A stretch of DNA of 64,000 bases from Ottelia alismoides. Taxonomy: Eukaryota; Streptophyta; Magnoliopsida; Alismatales; Hydrocharitaceae. Location: positions 372,001 through 436,000 of the forward strand of contig JAZKJV010003259.1 in assembly GCA_037367405.1 (NCBI GenBank), read 5' to 3'. The translations under genes were made by a program, and so were the position numbers. The notes under the pieces are model-generated. The model worked only from the letters and a program-made list of their open reading frames with translations, was not told where the DNA came from and did no database searches. Positions 1 through 10,845 of the stretch are shown here, in pieces (the stretch's first letter is position 1; each line of letters starts with the position of its first letter).

Positions 1-227
1 GTATTTGGAGCTGAGTCGGATAATCTTAAAAAAAAGATTTCAGTTCGCATTTTGAGAAGAATATTTGATTTTACATCTCTTCTGTATTTGTAGGACGTAG
101 TGATATTTTAAGTATATCAATCGAAATTTTCTTTCGGAGTGCTTAATTTTGAGGAATTTCGATTTTGACTATGTTGCTACCGTAAGGAAGAACCCATCTT
201 GCAAGAGTGTCTGGTATTGGATCTCAA

Positions 228-345
228 GTAGTGGTCTGGTGCTAGAGCAGTGCGCCTCCATCTTAAAGGATCCGGGTTTGAATTCTACTATTAAAAAAAG
301 AGTGCCTGGGATAATGGGATTGACGTTTTTTTGGAAAACATGATC
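228..345 (+). mobile_element. Possible tRNA-derived SINE fragment
   Basis: A pol III A-box-like stretch (TGGTCTGGTGC, near 232-242) is followed about 40 bases later by a B-box-like stretch (GGGTTTGAATTC, 274-285) and then by an A-rich run. The same A-box/B-box layout occurs in the much clearer SINE at 21540-21735. No target duplication was found, and the 3' end is uncertain. Confidence 0.35.
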
Positions 346-632
346 TTATCCGTGCATGTGATTGGGGTCTCAAAGGATTATTGTTGGTTTCATCTTTTGA
401 ATCCTGACCTTGCATACCAATTACTCTCTCTCGGGTTTGGGGTTCTTGAAGCAAAGTGTGGTTTCAATTTGTAAATGTATCAGCTTAGTTTGCCTTTTTT
501 CCAGTGTTGTAGTTACGTTCATATCAATATCCTTTGGAATCAGTTATTCTTCTATTCTTTTTCAATCTGCATTTTTTGCTTGATGTTTACGGTTTCTTCT
601 TGGGCTTATATCTTTTTTTCCATATTTCACAG

Positions 633-1377
633 CGTTCATTGTACATTATGTACATAGCGTCAGGTGTCTTTGTTGCAGGATGGATAGGTAAGCATTAAAA
701 TTTCAACCCACTGTCCTCAAATTTGATGTTAATTGAGAACTGAAGCTTGCATTTCTCTCTGTTTTGTTCAAACAGAGGTCTCTTGCTGGATTCTTACTGG
801 TGAAAGACAGACTGCTGTTATTAGGTCCAAGTATGTTAAAGTTCTACTGAACCAGGACATGTGTTTCTTTGACACCTATGGGAACAATGGAGACATCGTC
901 AGTCAAGTATTGAGTGACGTGTTACTTATTCAGTCTGCTTTAAGTGAAAAAGTAAGCCTTCTGATTTCAGTCACTGAGAATTTTTCTAACTTTTTTTTAC
1001 ATTGAAAGCTTTACAATATAGGGTTAGAAATGTTAGAGGATACCGTCAGTGCTTCTCTTGGCAGTCTATTTTTTTTGAGTTCTGGCAATGTGATATTTTT
1101 TTCCTTCAGAATTGTTTCATGAATCATGTTACATGTAGCAATTAATATAAAAAAGTGTGGATGTTCTCCCTGACAGGTTGGGAATTACATCCACAACATG
1201 GCTACCTTCTTTGCGGGGCTTGTTATTGGACTCTTGAACTGCTGGCAGATTGCTGTTTTGACTATAGGTGCTGGCCCATTTATTGTTGCTGCAGGGGGGA
1301 TATCTAATATATTTCTGCACAGCCTTGCCGAAAATATTCAGGATGCATATGCCGAAGCTGCTAACATGGCCGAGCAG
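633..1377 (+). CDS. ABCB transporter exons: TM helices of TMD1
   Basis: Three exons are present: 633-687, 776-951 and 1177-1377. The first is only 55 bases and ends in phase 1 (…AGW-I then split Glu). The second carries the family-typical ILTGERQTAVIR and QDMCFFDT stretches of the first coupling-helix region. The third gives the paired hydrophobic helices (MATFFAGLVIGLLNCW…) and the NIQDAYAEAANMAEQ segment. All are open and in phase. Acceptors are ttcacag, aaacag and tgacag; donors are ggtaagc, gtaagcc and gtttgtc. Residue conservation is high, so this part shows no decay. It is incomplete at the 5' side because the window starts inside the gene. Confidence 0.85.
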
Positions 1378-3670
1378 GTTTGTCTCTGTCTTTCCTTAGT
1401 GATGAACACAAGAAGTTCTCTTTGGGCTTGTGTGTGTGTTGTGGATGTTGGTTCTCTCTGCGTGCATATTGGGGGTTGGGGGTTCTGTGTGTGTCCATGA
1501 ATGACAAGATACATCAGACTGGCAGCTACAAATCCATGCAATATAATGCTCTTATTGTAGAAGTGCTTCGCTTTTTTGGTCTTGATTAGACTCATAATTT
1601 CAAATATGAAATTATTTGCTTATTGGTCAAATATTAATGCAATGGAATACAATTTTCCCTGTCTAAGCAACTATTGACCTGCCAAGTTGTTATTCACCCT
1701 ATCACTTTGGTTTCTAAGACAACTATTACCCTGGAGGCTAGGCCTTATGTTGAAAATATTTTACAGCTTGTGTCTTGGAGCTTCTGAGTTAATGAATTTA
1801 TAGTTCCTGACTGTAATATTTTTGTTATCATAAATTTCCATGGATGACCACCAACCTCTTTTGGTCATTCTTTAGCCTTGTAAAAAACTATTAGTGGTGA
1901 ATTGAAGGATGCACCTCTTAGAAGAAGAGGAATGTGGTCAACTTCTGGATAAATTGAGATTTGCATGCTTAAAATTTATCCAAAAACACTCTTGGTCCGT
2001 TGTTCTTTATCTTTATATCTTTTGTTTGTTGTGTTGATACCTTGTGAACAATATGGAGCCTGTATTCTATTATCCACGTTTTTTTATCAAGGCTTTTGGA
2101 ATAAAAATCTACTCTTATGTTGTCCCTGAGCAATAAAATGTGTTTAAATTGAATACCATTTTAATGAAATTGCCAAGCGCGCACATGTTTGATGTTGGGG
2201 ATCCTCTCTTGCTCCCCACTAGCTCCCCACTAGTTGTTGATGACTTGCCATGGCTCTATGCTCATACAAGTTCCTTGTACTTTGTACCCTTTTTAGCCTA
2301 TGCAGCCTCCAGAATCCCTTGTCCCCTAAAATTATCTTGTACTCTTTTTTGCACTCGTCTATGCTAATGAACCTACATGTGCTCATCAACAAGCACCTTA
2401 GATGTACGCTTTCCACGAAGTGGCTCTAGGCATCAACAAACTAGTTCTATGATCTCTTGGCACTCTCGCCTTTGCAAGTGCACCGTGATGTTCCCTTCCC
2501 CTTTATGACCCATGTGTTTAGCTTGATCACTTCATTATTTGTCACATCTTCACCTTATTTTTTTGGAATTGAAAAAGGGTGACACACATGGCTAATAATG
2601 TGGCTGCAATCGATATGATGGCCAAGTCCACCCCCATCACGTTATTGATCCATGGAGTCCCAAAAAGATGGAAGCACAACTCGATAAAACCATGATATCA
2701 TGACTCTATTTGCCACCTCTCTTGCCTCCATGAACAAGCTACATAAAAAGAATAGGTGATTGGTGTCCTTAAACGCCTTCGTGCATTATTGACACAAGCC
2801 CTCCATCCTTGGAAGAATTTATCCCTATGAGCCCTTGTCAACCACAAGAACACTTTGACCCATGCCTCCAAAGATGACTAAACTTCATGGTAACAATACA
2901 TGGATCAAAGACCCTGGTCGCGTACTCCTTTATATCAAAAAATCTTCATTTGTCCGGTAGATTGATTAAGTGGTCTGACCCAACAATAGTAGGACTCCCA
3001 TCTTAGAAAGAGATTTCAAGAGCACCGGGAACTCGGTCACAATCTAGTTCGATAACTTAGACGAAACTAGGGACACTAAATACTTCCATCCCTGACCTCA
3101 CTAATAAATATCTCCCTATCCGCCATCAGAGCAAAGAGACGATGGAAACAACCACAAAACATCTATTCCCCATCCAGTCATCAAGGCAAAGTTGAACCCT
3201 CCCCCCTCCCCCATCACCCACAACCAACCTAAAGATATACGAGATCATGTGCAACACCAAGTAGATACCCATTCTAAAATTCGATGGAGCTTGCACCATC
3301 CCCTTTTGACCAAAATAATTCTATCGATGCACCATATATAATGTTAAGCATCTGGATCAACAAATCCGAGCCCCTACCCCAGATCTGTCGACACTCCATA
3401 GATGGTGAGAAGCATCTGGTTCAACAAATCCGAGCCCCTACCCCATTTTAGACACCCTCTTGGTCAGCAAGGTCATGTTCATCTTTTTAGACTCCTCATT
3501 TTAAAGCCACCATCCTCCTTCTCCAGCACCCCGCCACTTGTTGGCAACCAATGTCTGTTGATACCCGAGTTAGTCATTAATTATGTGGGTTGATTTGTTC
3601 ATATTAGACATCCCCCTAGGTGTAGCCTTCTCTGAAGTAACAACTTTTATTGATGCTGTCAACTCTAGAA
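1378..3670. other. Intron, first part: old LINE-like debris
   Basis: Start of the 6.2-kb intron. No conserved coding frame was found. Minus-strand translation around 2580-2900 gives a decayed stretch like the LINE zinc-finger/RT tail (next entry). The rest is unassigned low-copy-looking sequence. An imperfect direct repeat occurs at 3355-3380 and 3413-3440 (…catctgg-tcaacaaatccgagcccc). Confidence 0.5.
2580..2900 (-). mobile_element. Degenerate LINE 3' fragment (zf-RVT-like)
   Basis: On the minus strand one frame reads …TNHLFFLCSLF…, resembling the 'IDHLFFxC' core of the reverse-transcriptase zinc-binding domain that ends plant L1-type ORF2. It is surrounded by stops. It is a short, decayed fragment, and the assignment rests on this one motif. 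Confidence 0.35.
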
Positions 3671-3876
3671 CATGGAAGGTCGTATCGATATCGATATCGT
3701 ATCGATACGATATTTCGACGATATATCGACGATATATCGCCGAAATATCGCTCATATCGACGAGCCTTTGTGAAGAAAATGTCTGGAAATCGGGATATAT
3801 CACCATATCGGTGCCTATATTGGTCCCATGTCGATATCGATATATCGGTGATATATCGCCGATATTTCCTTCCATG
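3671..3876. mobile_element. hAT-like short element A1 (TATCGATA class)
   Basis: A 206-bp element with TIRs CATGGAAGG/CCTTCCATG and a perfect 8-bp target duplication CTCTAGAA (3663-3670 and 3877-3884). The interior is almost wholly iterated TATCGAT/GATATATCG words on both strands, interrupted by about 45 bp of unique sequence. An 8-bp TSD plus CANNG ends indicates the hAT superfamily. It has no coding capacity and is non-autonomous. Confidence 0.85.
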
Positions 3877-3884
3877 CTCTAGAA

Positions 3885-5202
3885 CCCATGAACTCTTGTA
3901 TCCTAGCGGGTGCTCCTTTCATTTAAGATAGAATATGGGAATTTGTTGAATCATCCCTTCAAACGTATCTTTGAATGAAGGCTAAACAGAGAGAAAATAA
4001 ATCTGATGTCTTATTAGAAATCGAGGAGGGGGGATTCGATAATTAAATATTAGTCTCTTCAAACAAGTATGAGTTCAACCTAACAACTCCATTACCTTCA
4101 AATTGGACCTCAAATAAACTATGTGCAACTGAAAAATATTAATCCCTGATCCCCTCTTTGATTCCAATATTCAACCCTTATAGATGTTTGTTCATCAAAT
4201 CTCAGTCATCTATTCAAGATGTCATACTCAAATACAACACCAGACAAACTCCATACTTTACAACCCTAACATCAGCTAAAATAAATCAAAGTGATAATGA
4301 TTTTGAAAAGAGATTTACCTTTACTTCTTGTATTCACGCTGCCGTTGACCCACGATCATCAACCTTCTTTTCCCTAGCTTTTGATACGATTCACCTCATT
4401 TCATTTTTTCCATCAAGAAACAATATTACTCACACGAAATCATTCTTGTATTTATTCATTTGGTAAGAATCTGTACTCCTACATGCAACATAAGTGATGA
4501 TGTACCGTGGTGGGATAATATTAAAAAATACATCATCATCTCATAATATATTTACATGCAAACCTACTTCTTTTTCACCATTATTTTCATCCCTCAATCT
4601 TCAGTTACTAAATAGACGTAACCTCAAATTTTTATTTTCATGTATTTTCTTTATAGTATCTTCTTCATGAAATAGTCATCCATATATCCCTCTTCCTTTT
4701 TCTTCCATATTGTCACTCAAAAGGGCATCTATACATAATTTTTGACTGTTTTATCTACTACATTCCATCTATTCAAAGAACAATACCATAATTAAATGTA
4801 ATAAACCATGAATTCTATCATCAAACACCCGCTAAGTTTAAAAATTCAACATGTAACAAGATAACTCATTGTTATGTAATCCGAGAAAATTACGCATTCA
4901 TCTTAATAACTACATGCAATTAAAAAATATTAATCCCTGAACCCCTCTCCATTCTCTCTCTCTCTCTCTTTCGGAAGGGGCAAAGTGAGGAAAAGATCGA
5001 ACAGCTTTCCATTGGACCCATCCTTACCCTACTTGAATGTGGGCAAAAATTGCAGGGATGTTGCCACAACATGGATAAGGGAACCTACTACCCGAGTGCC
5101 ACCAATGCTAATAAAAGAAAAGTGCCTTGTTAGGGTAATAATCTTTTTCGCAAACTTCCTCTGTCATGAAGGTCGGAAAAAGGTGTGAAAAGCTTGATGG
5201 AG
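3885..5202. other. Intron, middle part
   Basis: AT-rich sequence with no recognisable gene or element. The phrase tta-at-ccctga-cccctct recurs at 4138-4155 and 4929-4946, each just after aaaaatat, suggesting two ends of an unidentified inserted repeat. A short CT microsatellite lies at about 4953-4968. Confidence 0.4.
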
Positions 5203-5418
5203 CATGGAAGGACATATCGATATCGGTATCGATATCGGTACCATGTCGATACCGATATATCGCCGATATATCGGCGATATATCGACGCCATATCGTCGAC
5301 ATCGGGATTGAGCTTGCCTTTTTTGCCTATCGATACCCGATATCGGACATATCGGCGATATATCGGTGACCTGTCGATACCGATATATCGCCGATATATC
5401 GGGATACGGCCTTCCATA
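5203..5418. mobile_element. hAT-like short element A2 (TATCGATA class)
   Basis: A 216-bp relative of the element at 3671. The left end is CATGGAAGGACATATCG and the right end is CGGCCTTCCATA. Both halves are dense in GATATCGGTATCG/CGATATATCGGCG words. I could not find a clean 8-bp duplication (the right terminal base is mutated). Its palindromic composition creates spurious open frames on both strands. Confidence 0.75.
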
Positions 5419-6281
5419 TTGGAAAGAAATGGAACTTGAGAGCAACTAAAAGCACAAAAAGCTTAAAATCTTGAATATCGCACATAGATGAGAACTCATC
5501 CTCACTTTGACGGAGAGGATTGTAATTCTCATTTGTTAATGTTGCAATGCAGCTTAAGGGTCCTATTATATAGTATTTAGAGTGAAATAATTTTTAAGAT
5601 TCTTAAAGATAATAAGGATTAATTAAGTAATGGCTGGAATGATATCCAACAAAATTAGCAGAAAAGTAATCGGCTAAAAAAGAAGTTAGTCTACTGAAAG
5701 CTGAATTAGTCAACTGGTTTGGAATGGTACTCGACGGAACTGATTAGAGTTTTAAAATGAAAAAGGCTAACGATAAAATATGTAAAAGTTTAGGTGAAAA
5801 GCAGTCGATTGAATTTTTTGATTAGTTGGACAAACTTATAGTCGGCTTGTCAAAATGATTAGTCAGCTGAAATGACAAACAATAAACATATTTACTGGGC
5901 AGATTTTAGTCGATTGGGTTTTACTAGCAGCCGATTGAAGAATATTCTAGTCGACTGGGGCATAATATTGATCACCGAAATCAAATCGTTGATTTTTGGT
6001 TTTCAAGGTTAGTCAAATATTTATTTGTTAGCGAACTCAGGAGCTGACTCGATGCGGAATTAGTGGCCTAAAATGGGTTAGCGACATATTTGTTATTGAC
6101 TTATTTTGATTGTGATGTAAGAATATATAAAAATTAGAAGACTATCTTTCGACAAAATAAAATTATGTAGACGTCCGACGTCACGATTTTTGCAAGAGAG
6201 CTTGTGTTTCTTCTCCACTTGGTTTTGAGTTTCATTGACTTCTTTTTTTCATTCTTTGAGTTGTCAAGCTTTGGGTCTTGA
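5419..6281. other. Intron: AT-rich sequence with TAGTCGACT-type words
   Basis: No coding frame was found. From about 5640 to 6100 words such as agtcggct, agtcgactgg and cagccgatt recur, resembling the GACTAGTC-class subterminal words of the neighbouring element. This stretch may be an older, decayed copy of the same kind, but I could not define ends. Confidence 0.35.
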
Positions 6282-7001
6282 CATTGTTGTAAAAGTCGGC
6301 CGATTAGTCGAGTCTGGGGGGGGGGGGGGGATAGCCGACTCGACTAGGCCTAGTCGACTAAGCCGACTACTCGGCCGACTTTTACATAAAGATTTTTTAT
6401 TTTTATTTTTTTGCCTTTTTTAAAAGCAAACTTATTCTAATATGTCTAAAAAATATTTTGATATTTTTGTAATGTTGAAAATAAAGCATTATCAGAAATC
6501 AAGATTCAAGATTAACATGTTAATATTACTGGAATGCTAGGTGTGAATGGTGAAAAATATGTTATTCGATTTTGGCAGACATTGCATTGGCCATCAATTG
6601 CATATTATGAGTTGTAAAAGATTACCTAAGCTCAAGAAGCACGACAGATTACTAGAAAATAATTCCTCTGAGAGTTTGCCAGAGAATTTGTTGAGGAAGG
6701 TGCTACATTGAGAAAAGATGCCAAGGTTCCTATGCCCCGTGGGCGTGTGCTAGAGATGATGAGATTTGATGTGTTTATATTTAAAGTCACTTCTTTTATT
6801 TCATTATAATAGTGTATAAAACGTACAAATCTATGCAAATATATACGAATATATGCATAAAATTTTTTATATATTTAAAATAATTAAAAAATTCAAAACT
6901 GACTAATGGTCGACTAAATCCAATTAGTCGCCCGCCTGCCAATTAATCCTTAGTCAGTGACCCCGCCAATCGAGTACCGACTACCAATTTCTGCAACCAT
7001 G
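6282..7001. mobile_element. hAT-like element B1 (GACTAGTC class)
   Basis: A 720-bp element with a perfect 8-bp target duplication GGTCTTGA (6274-6281 and 7002-7009). The left TIR CATTGTTGTAAAA pairs with the right end TTTCTGCAACCATG. The left subterminal block (6294-6385) is packed with GTCGGCC/GACTAGTCG words around a run of 15 G (6316-6330). The right block (6895-6990) repeats the same words. The middle (about 6390-6890) is AT-rich without an ORF. It has the same backbone as the 57888-58435 copy. Confidence 0.9.
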
Positions 7002-7009
7002 GGTCTTGA

Positions 7010-7555
7010 GCTTATGAGATGTTGATGCATTCAAGTGTAATACTTCCTTACCTTGATCAATTATAGCTTCGTTGTTATCTTTTTAGGTTTTGCACATACA
7101 TCATTGAGTATCTTTTACTTGAAAAGGTGATCATAGTGAAAAAAACAAATATACAAACTGTCTTTGTCATTAACAAAATCTAAGTTATTAATGGCATGCT
7201 TATATATAAAGAAAAAAGTGGTTGGTATTTCGATACAAATTTTCTAGGCTAGTTAAAGCCGTAACTTATGCTACGTTGCTTTGTCATGAGCTTGCATTGG
7301 TTCTGGAACGTCACTACGGAAATATTGTTTTGCCAAGTTACTTAATCCACATGGATCCTATATTTATGGGTAATTATTATTTATTCAAAGTCTTTTTTTA
7401 TTCATATTCGTGGATTTGGTGGTGGATGAGGCCAATGAATCTTCAGTGTGAAGAGTTCAGACATTTCTGTTGGTAAACTCAATGGATCATCCCTTAACAG
7501 CAAGCTCTATTACTCTCTTTTCTAAAGTGGTAAAAATGTTTAATTTGCTGTGTAG
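7010..7555. other. Intron 3' end of ABCB gene
   Basis: AT-rich intron sequence up to the acceptor tgtgtag at 7549-7555. No further element or coding frame was recognised. Confidence 0.5.
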
Positions 7556-8969
7556 GCAATTTCATACATTAGAACGTTGTATGCATTTACGAATGACACA
7601 TTGGCAAAGTATTCTTATGCCGCATCACTCCAAGCTACTCTGAGATACGGGATTCTGATTAGTCTTGTACAAGGACTTGGACTGGGATTCACTTACGGCC
7701 TAGCGACTTGCTCTTGTGCACTGCAACTTTGGGTTGGCAGGTTTCTTGTTCACCATGGAAAAGCCAATGGGGGTGAAATCGTAGTTGCCCTTTTTGCTGT
7801 GATTCTCAGCGGGCTGTAAGTACAATTTTTTTCTTGATTTTTTCATAGTTTCTGTCTTTTTTATTATATCTCAAGCCTTTCAATATGCAGTGGTCTGAAC
7901 CAGGCTGCCACTAATTTCTACTCATTTGAGCAAGGGAGAATTGCTGCATATAGACTATATGAGATGATAAGTCGTTCAAACTCAGATGTCAATCAGGAGG
8001 GAAAAACCTTAGATTCTGTTCAAGGAACAATCGAGTTTCGTAATGTCTATTTCAGTTATCTTTCACGTCCTGAAATTCCTATCCTTAGCGGTTTTTTCTT
8101 AACAGTGCCTGCTAGAAAAGCAGTAGCGCTTGTTGGCAGGAATGGATCTGGAAAAAGCAGTATTATTCCTCTCATGGAGCGTTTCTACGATCCTACGTTA
8201 GGTAACTGAGGGCATTTGTAATGTACATGTTCTTTCTTTTTCAAACTTGAAGGACTTAGCTTATGCTGTAAAATTTGCATCTGCACCTAGGGAAATAATT
8301 TACAATTTTGTTTGGTAATTCATTTGCAGGGGAAGTCCTCCTGGATGGGGAGAATATTAAAAGCCTGAAAGTTGAATGGCTGAGAGGTCAAATTGGTTTG
8401 GTCACCCAGGAACCTGCCTTGTTGAGTTTGAGCATAAGGGACAATATTGCTTATGGACGAGTTGCTACATCTGATCAGATAGAAGAGGCTGCGAAGATGG
8501 CACATGCACATTCTTTTATTAGCTCGTTTAAGAAAGGATATGATACAGAGGTAACGTGAAGGAAACTGTTATATTTTAGAGCAGTGAAGTAATAAATATT
8601 ATCTTACATCTGCCGTCATGAATGGCAGGTGGGCAGGACTGGTCTAGCTTTAACAGAAGAACAAAAAATAAAACTCTCTGTAGCTCGTGCAGTTCTTTCA
8701 AATCCATCTATACTTCTTCTTGATGAGGTCACTGGAGGACTTGATTTTGAAGCAGAAAGGATCGTGCAGGAGGCACTGGATGCCCTTATGTTGGGACGGT
8801 CGACAATAATGATAGCTCGACGTTATAGCCTTATAAAGAATGCTGATTTTATAGCTGTAATGGAGGAGGGACAACTTGTTGAGATGGGCACACATGATGA
8901 GTTGCTTGCACGAGATGGCCTCTATGCTGATCTCCTTAGGTGTGAAGAAGCTGCCAAACTACCAAAGAG
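7556..8969 (+). CDS. ABCB transporter exons: end of TMD1 and complete NBD1
   Basis: Four exons are present: 7556-7815, 7891-8201, 8330-8550 and 8629-8969. The first finishes TMD1 (SLQATLRYGILISLVQGLGL). NBD1 follows, with Walker A GRNGSGKSS intact, Q-loop VTQEP, a signature replaced by LTEEQKIKLSVARA, and Walker B ILLLDEVTG. The switch position is Arg (IMIARRYSLI). The odd signature and Arg switch are, as I recall, normal for the ABCB6/20 subgroup and not damage. All exons are open and phases match. The last ends in AG of a split Arg codon that is completed at 22959 after a 14-kb intron. Confidence 0.88.
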
Positions 8970-9403
8970 GTAAATCCTTTGCCTTCACTGCATAATTACT
9001 TGAGTAGTGGGCTGTGTTTTGCAAATTCTTTCCCTTTAATCATAATAATAAAGAATTTATCGGCATATTATGCACCATGATTTCTTTTAGTAGAATCTGA
9101 AATCTGAGGGATTAGATAATGAATTTATAACTTCTTATCGGTTGCATAATTTTAGCAATATATAATCTAAATGAACTCCGCTCCATGTTTTGCAAATTCT
9201 TTTCCTTTCAATGTTACAGAGTTTATCGGCAGATTCAGCAATGTGCTATTGAGCAGTTTAAGCATTGTAGAATCTAAATGAAGTCCTCTTTACAATCATA
9301 ATGTACTTGTTGATTTTGAACTTGGAAATTTTTACAAAAAAATCATGTTATCATTCAATTATTTCGTGGATTTTTTTATGTTTTATATTTTTTCTTGCAC
9401 TCG

Positions 9404-9494
9404 TGTAATTTACCCAATACCCTTCTATAAAAAGGGTATGTGTTTCATTATTGAATACACAAAGTATTCTTCTTCTACATGGTATTTGAATGAC
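9404..9494 (+). mobile_element. Copia-type LTR 3' end plus primer-binding site
   Basis: A TATA-like ctataaaaag (about 9424-9433) is followed by an LTR-type end …cttctaca (9479) and then immediately by TGGTATTTGAATGAC, a degenerate version of the TGGTATCAGAGC initiator-Met primer-binding site used by plant copia elements. An ATG at 9491 begins an open frame of about 80 codons that could be a Gag remnant. The 5' limit of the LTR is unclear. Confidence 0.45.
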
Positions 9495-9837
9495 GACCCT
9501 AAATCGACATTATGCAATTGATTCTCATTTTTTTCTCCACCAAAAACATGTTACATCAGCCATTCAATTAGCCTCGCCTTATGCACTTACCAACATCGAT
9601 GACCACTACCCAGTATTATTGCTAGCTAGTCTAACATGGCCCAACATCTATTCATGCATAGCCTCGTCTTCGCCCTCAACTTTGTTTAGGTGCAATTCTT
9701 GTTCCAGTTTCTATGTTACTATAGTGTAGCCCCAACGTCACTTTAACATGACTATTAGCTATTCTGATGAGCCTCATCCAACTTTTGTGATCTGATCATT
9801 AAACTGCAAGGGGTGCGATTTTACAACTCTCTTAGAC

Positions 9838-9887
9838 CATGATTTGAAACGACTAGCCTCGAGGCGAGGCAGGACTTTTTAACCTTG
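9838..9887. mobile_element. Miniature hAT-like remnant (CCTCGAGG class)
   Basis: Only 50 bp. The left end CATGATTTGAAA is the approximate inverted complement of the right end TTTTTAACCTTG, with CCTCGAGGCGAGGC between. Flanks TCTTAGAC and AGGTAGAC share the last five bases (TAGAC). It appears to be an extreme internal-deletion product of the class at 18028. Confidence 0.5.
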
Positions 9888-10308
9888 AGGTAGACCTACC
9901 CTAGGCATGGCAAGAGACACGAGACCTCTCTTACGGGTCCATTAGGGAAGACAATGGGGAAATGTGAATCAACCTTATTTAATGATCCTGGCTTATTCCA
10001 GACAGGAGGACGAGAGGCTCATTCTCTCGAAATGTTTTCTTTCATTTCGATCTCAGTCTTCATTTCCTTCTTCTCGAATTTGGGAGGGGGAACTAGGGTT
10101 ACGGCTTTGGAGGGAAGGTTAGATTTAGAATATTTCTGTGGTGTGCTTTGCATACTATTCTTTCACACTCTCTCTTCTAGACCACGCGATAATGAATTCA
10201 TACCGGTTGCATAATTTGAACATTGTAGAATCTAAATGCATTCCTCTTCATGTTTTGCAAATTCTTTTCCATTCAATATTACAGAGTTTATCAACATATT
10301 CAACATTA

Positions 10309-10614
10309 TGCTTTTTGGAGTATGTAATGGAGGGGCAATTGGATTCTCTAAAATCCAATTACCCCCACTCATGTTTATTCCCACATCTACTATTTTGGGA
10401 CTCATGTCTGTCTGTGGGGCTATATAAAAAGCCACACATTCCCAATGCTCAGAGAGAGATTCAATATAGAAGATCCAACCCTTTGAGGCCTTCTCCTGTG
10501 GTTTCAACTCGCTCCTTCAGGAGTAGGGTTCCACGTAAAACATGAGTGTACTTTTGTATTTTTTATGTTTCTTGTTCTTGATTATTGATTTTTCTTTCGC
10601 CTTTATATTTCAGC
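10309..10614 (+). mobile_element. Copia-type LTR (+ strand), followed by primer-binding site
   Basis: A 306-bp LTR starting TGCTTTTTGGAGTATG and ending …TTTCAGCA, followed directly by a tRNA-Met primer-binding site TAGTATCAGAGCAAGAC (10615-10631). A TATA box (gctatataaaaag) sits near 10420. It is the same family as the minus-strand element at 18872-21886: both carry 'tttgaggc-ttctcc-gtggtttca' and 'agggttccacgtaaaa'. No gag-pol follows, only about 200 bp of leader-like sequence. No matching second LTR was found on this strand. Confidence 0.65.
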
Positions 10615-10631
10615 ATAGTATCAGAGCAAGA

Positions 10632-10845
10632 CAATTTAGGGAGATTTTGGTTTTTATTCCAAGTTCTATTATTCATGATTGTTCAAGTTCTAAAGATCTT
10701 CATTGCCAAGTTCGAGGAAAAATCATAGGGTTTTGGAACCCTACTTGTGTTAGCAATGTGAGCCCCGGGCGAACCATTCCTACAATAAATGTTATTGTAA
10801 TAAGTAAATTATCAATAAAAGTTATTGATTATTTTCCACTCCCTT
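10632..10845 (+). other. Leader-like sequence after the LTR
   Basis: Untranslatable leader of the LTR element above. It is interrupted before any gag domain; at about 10846 the sequence changes to the next repeat. Confidence 0.35.

Larger units (their letters stand above)
8970..10308. repeat. Intron with three diverged copies of its own segment
   Basis: The phrase ttttgcaaattctttyc…cagagtttatcggca occurs at about 9015-9080, 9190-9260 and 10250-10316. The 9115-9300 and 10190-10316 copies also share 'ccggttgcataatttt' and 'attgtagaatctaaatg'. This looks like tandem duplication within the intron, with later insertions (9404-9494 LTR end, 9838-9887 mini element) between copies. Confidence 0.55.

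Noticed and set aside
1..632. Search for the preceding ABCB exons
   Set aside because: No segment in 1-632 translates to the TM1-TM2 region. Only SINE-like and intron sequence is visible.
3570..3931. Overlapping open frames on both strands rich in Tyr-Arg-Asp-Ile
   Set aside because: Produced by the palindromic TATCGATA arrays. The same artefact occurs at 5130-5445.
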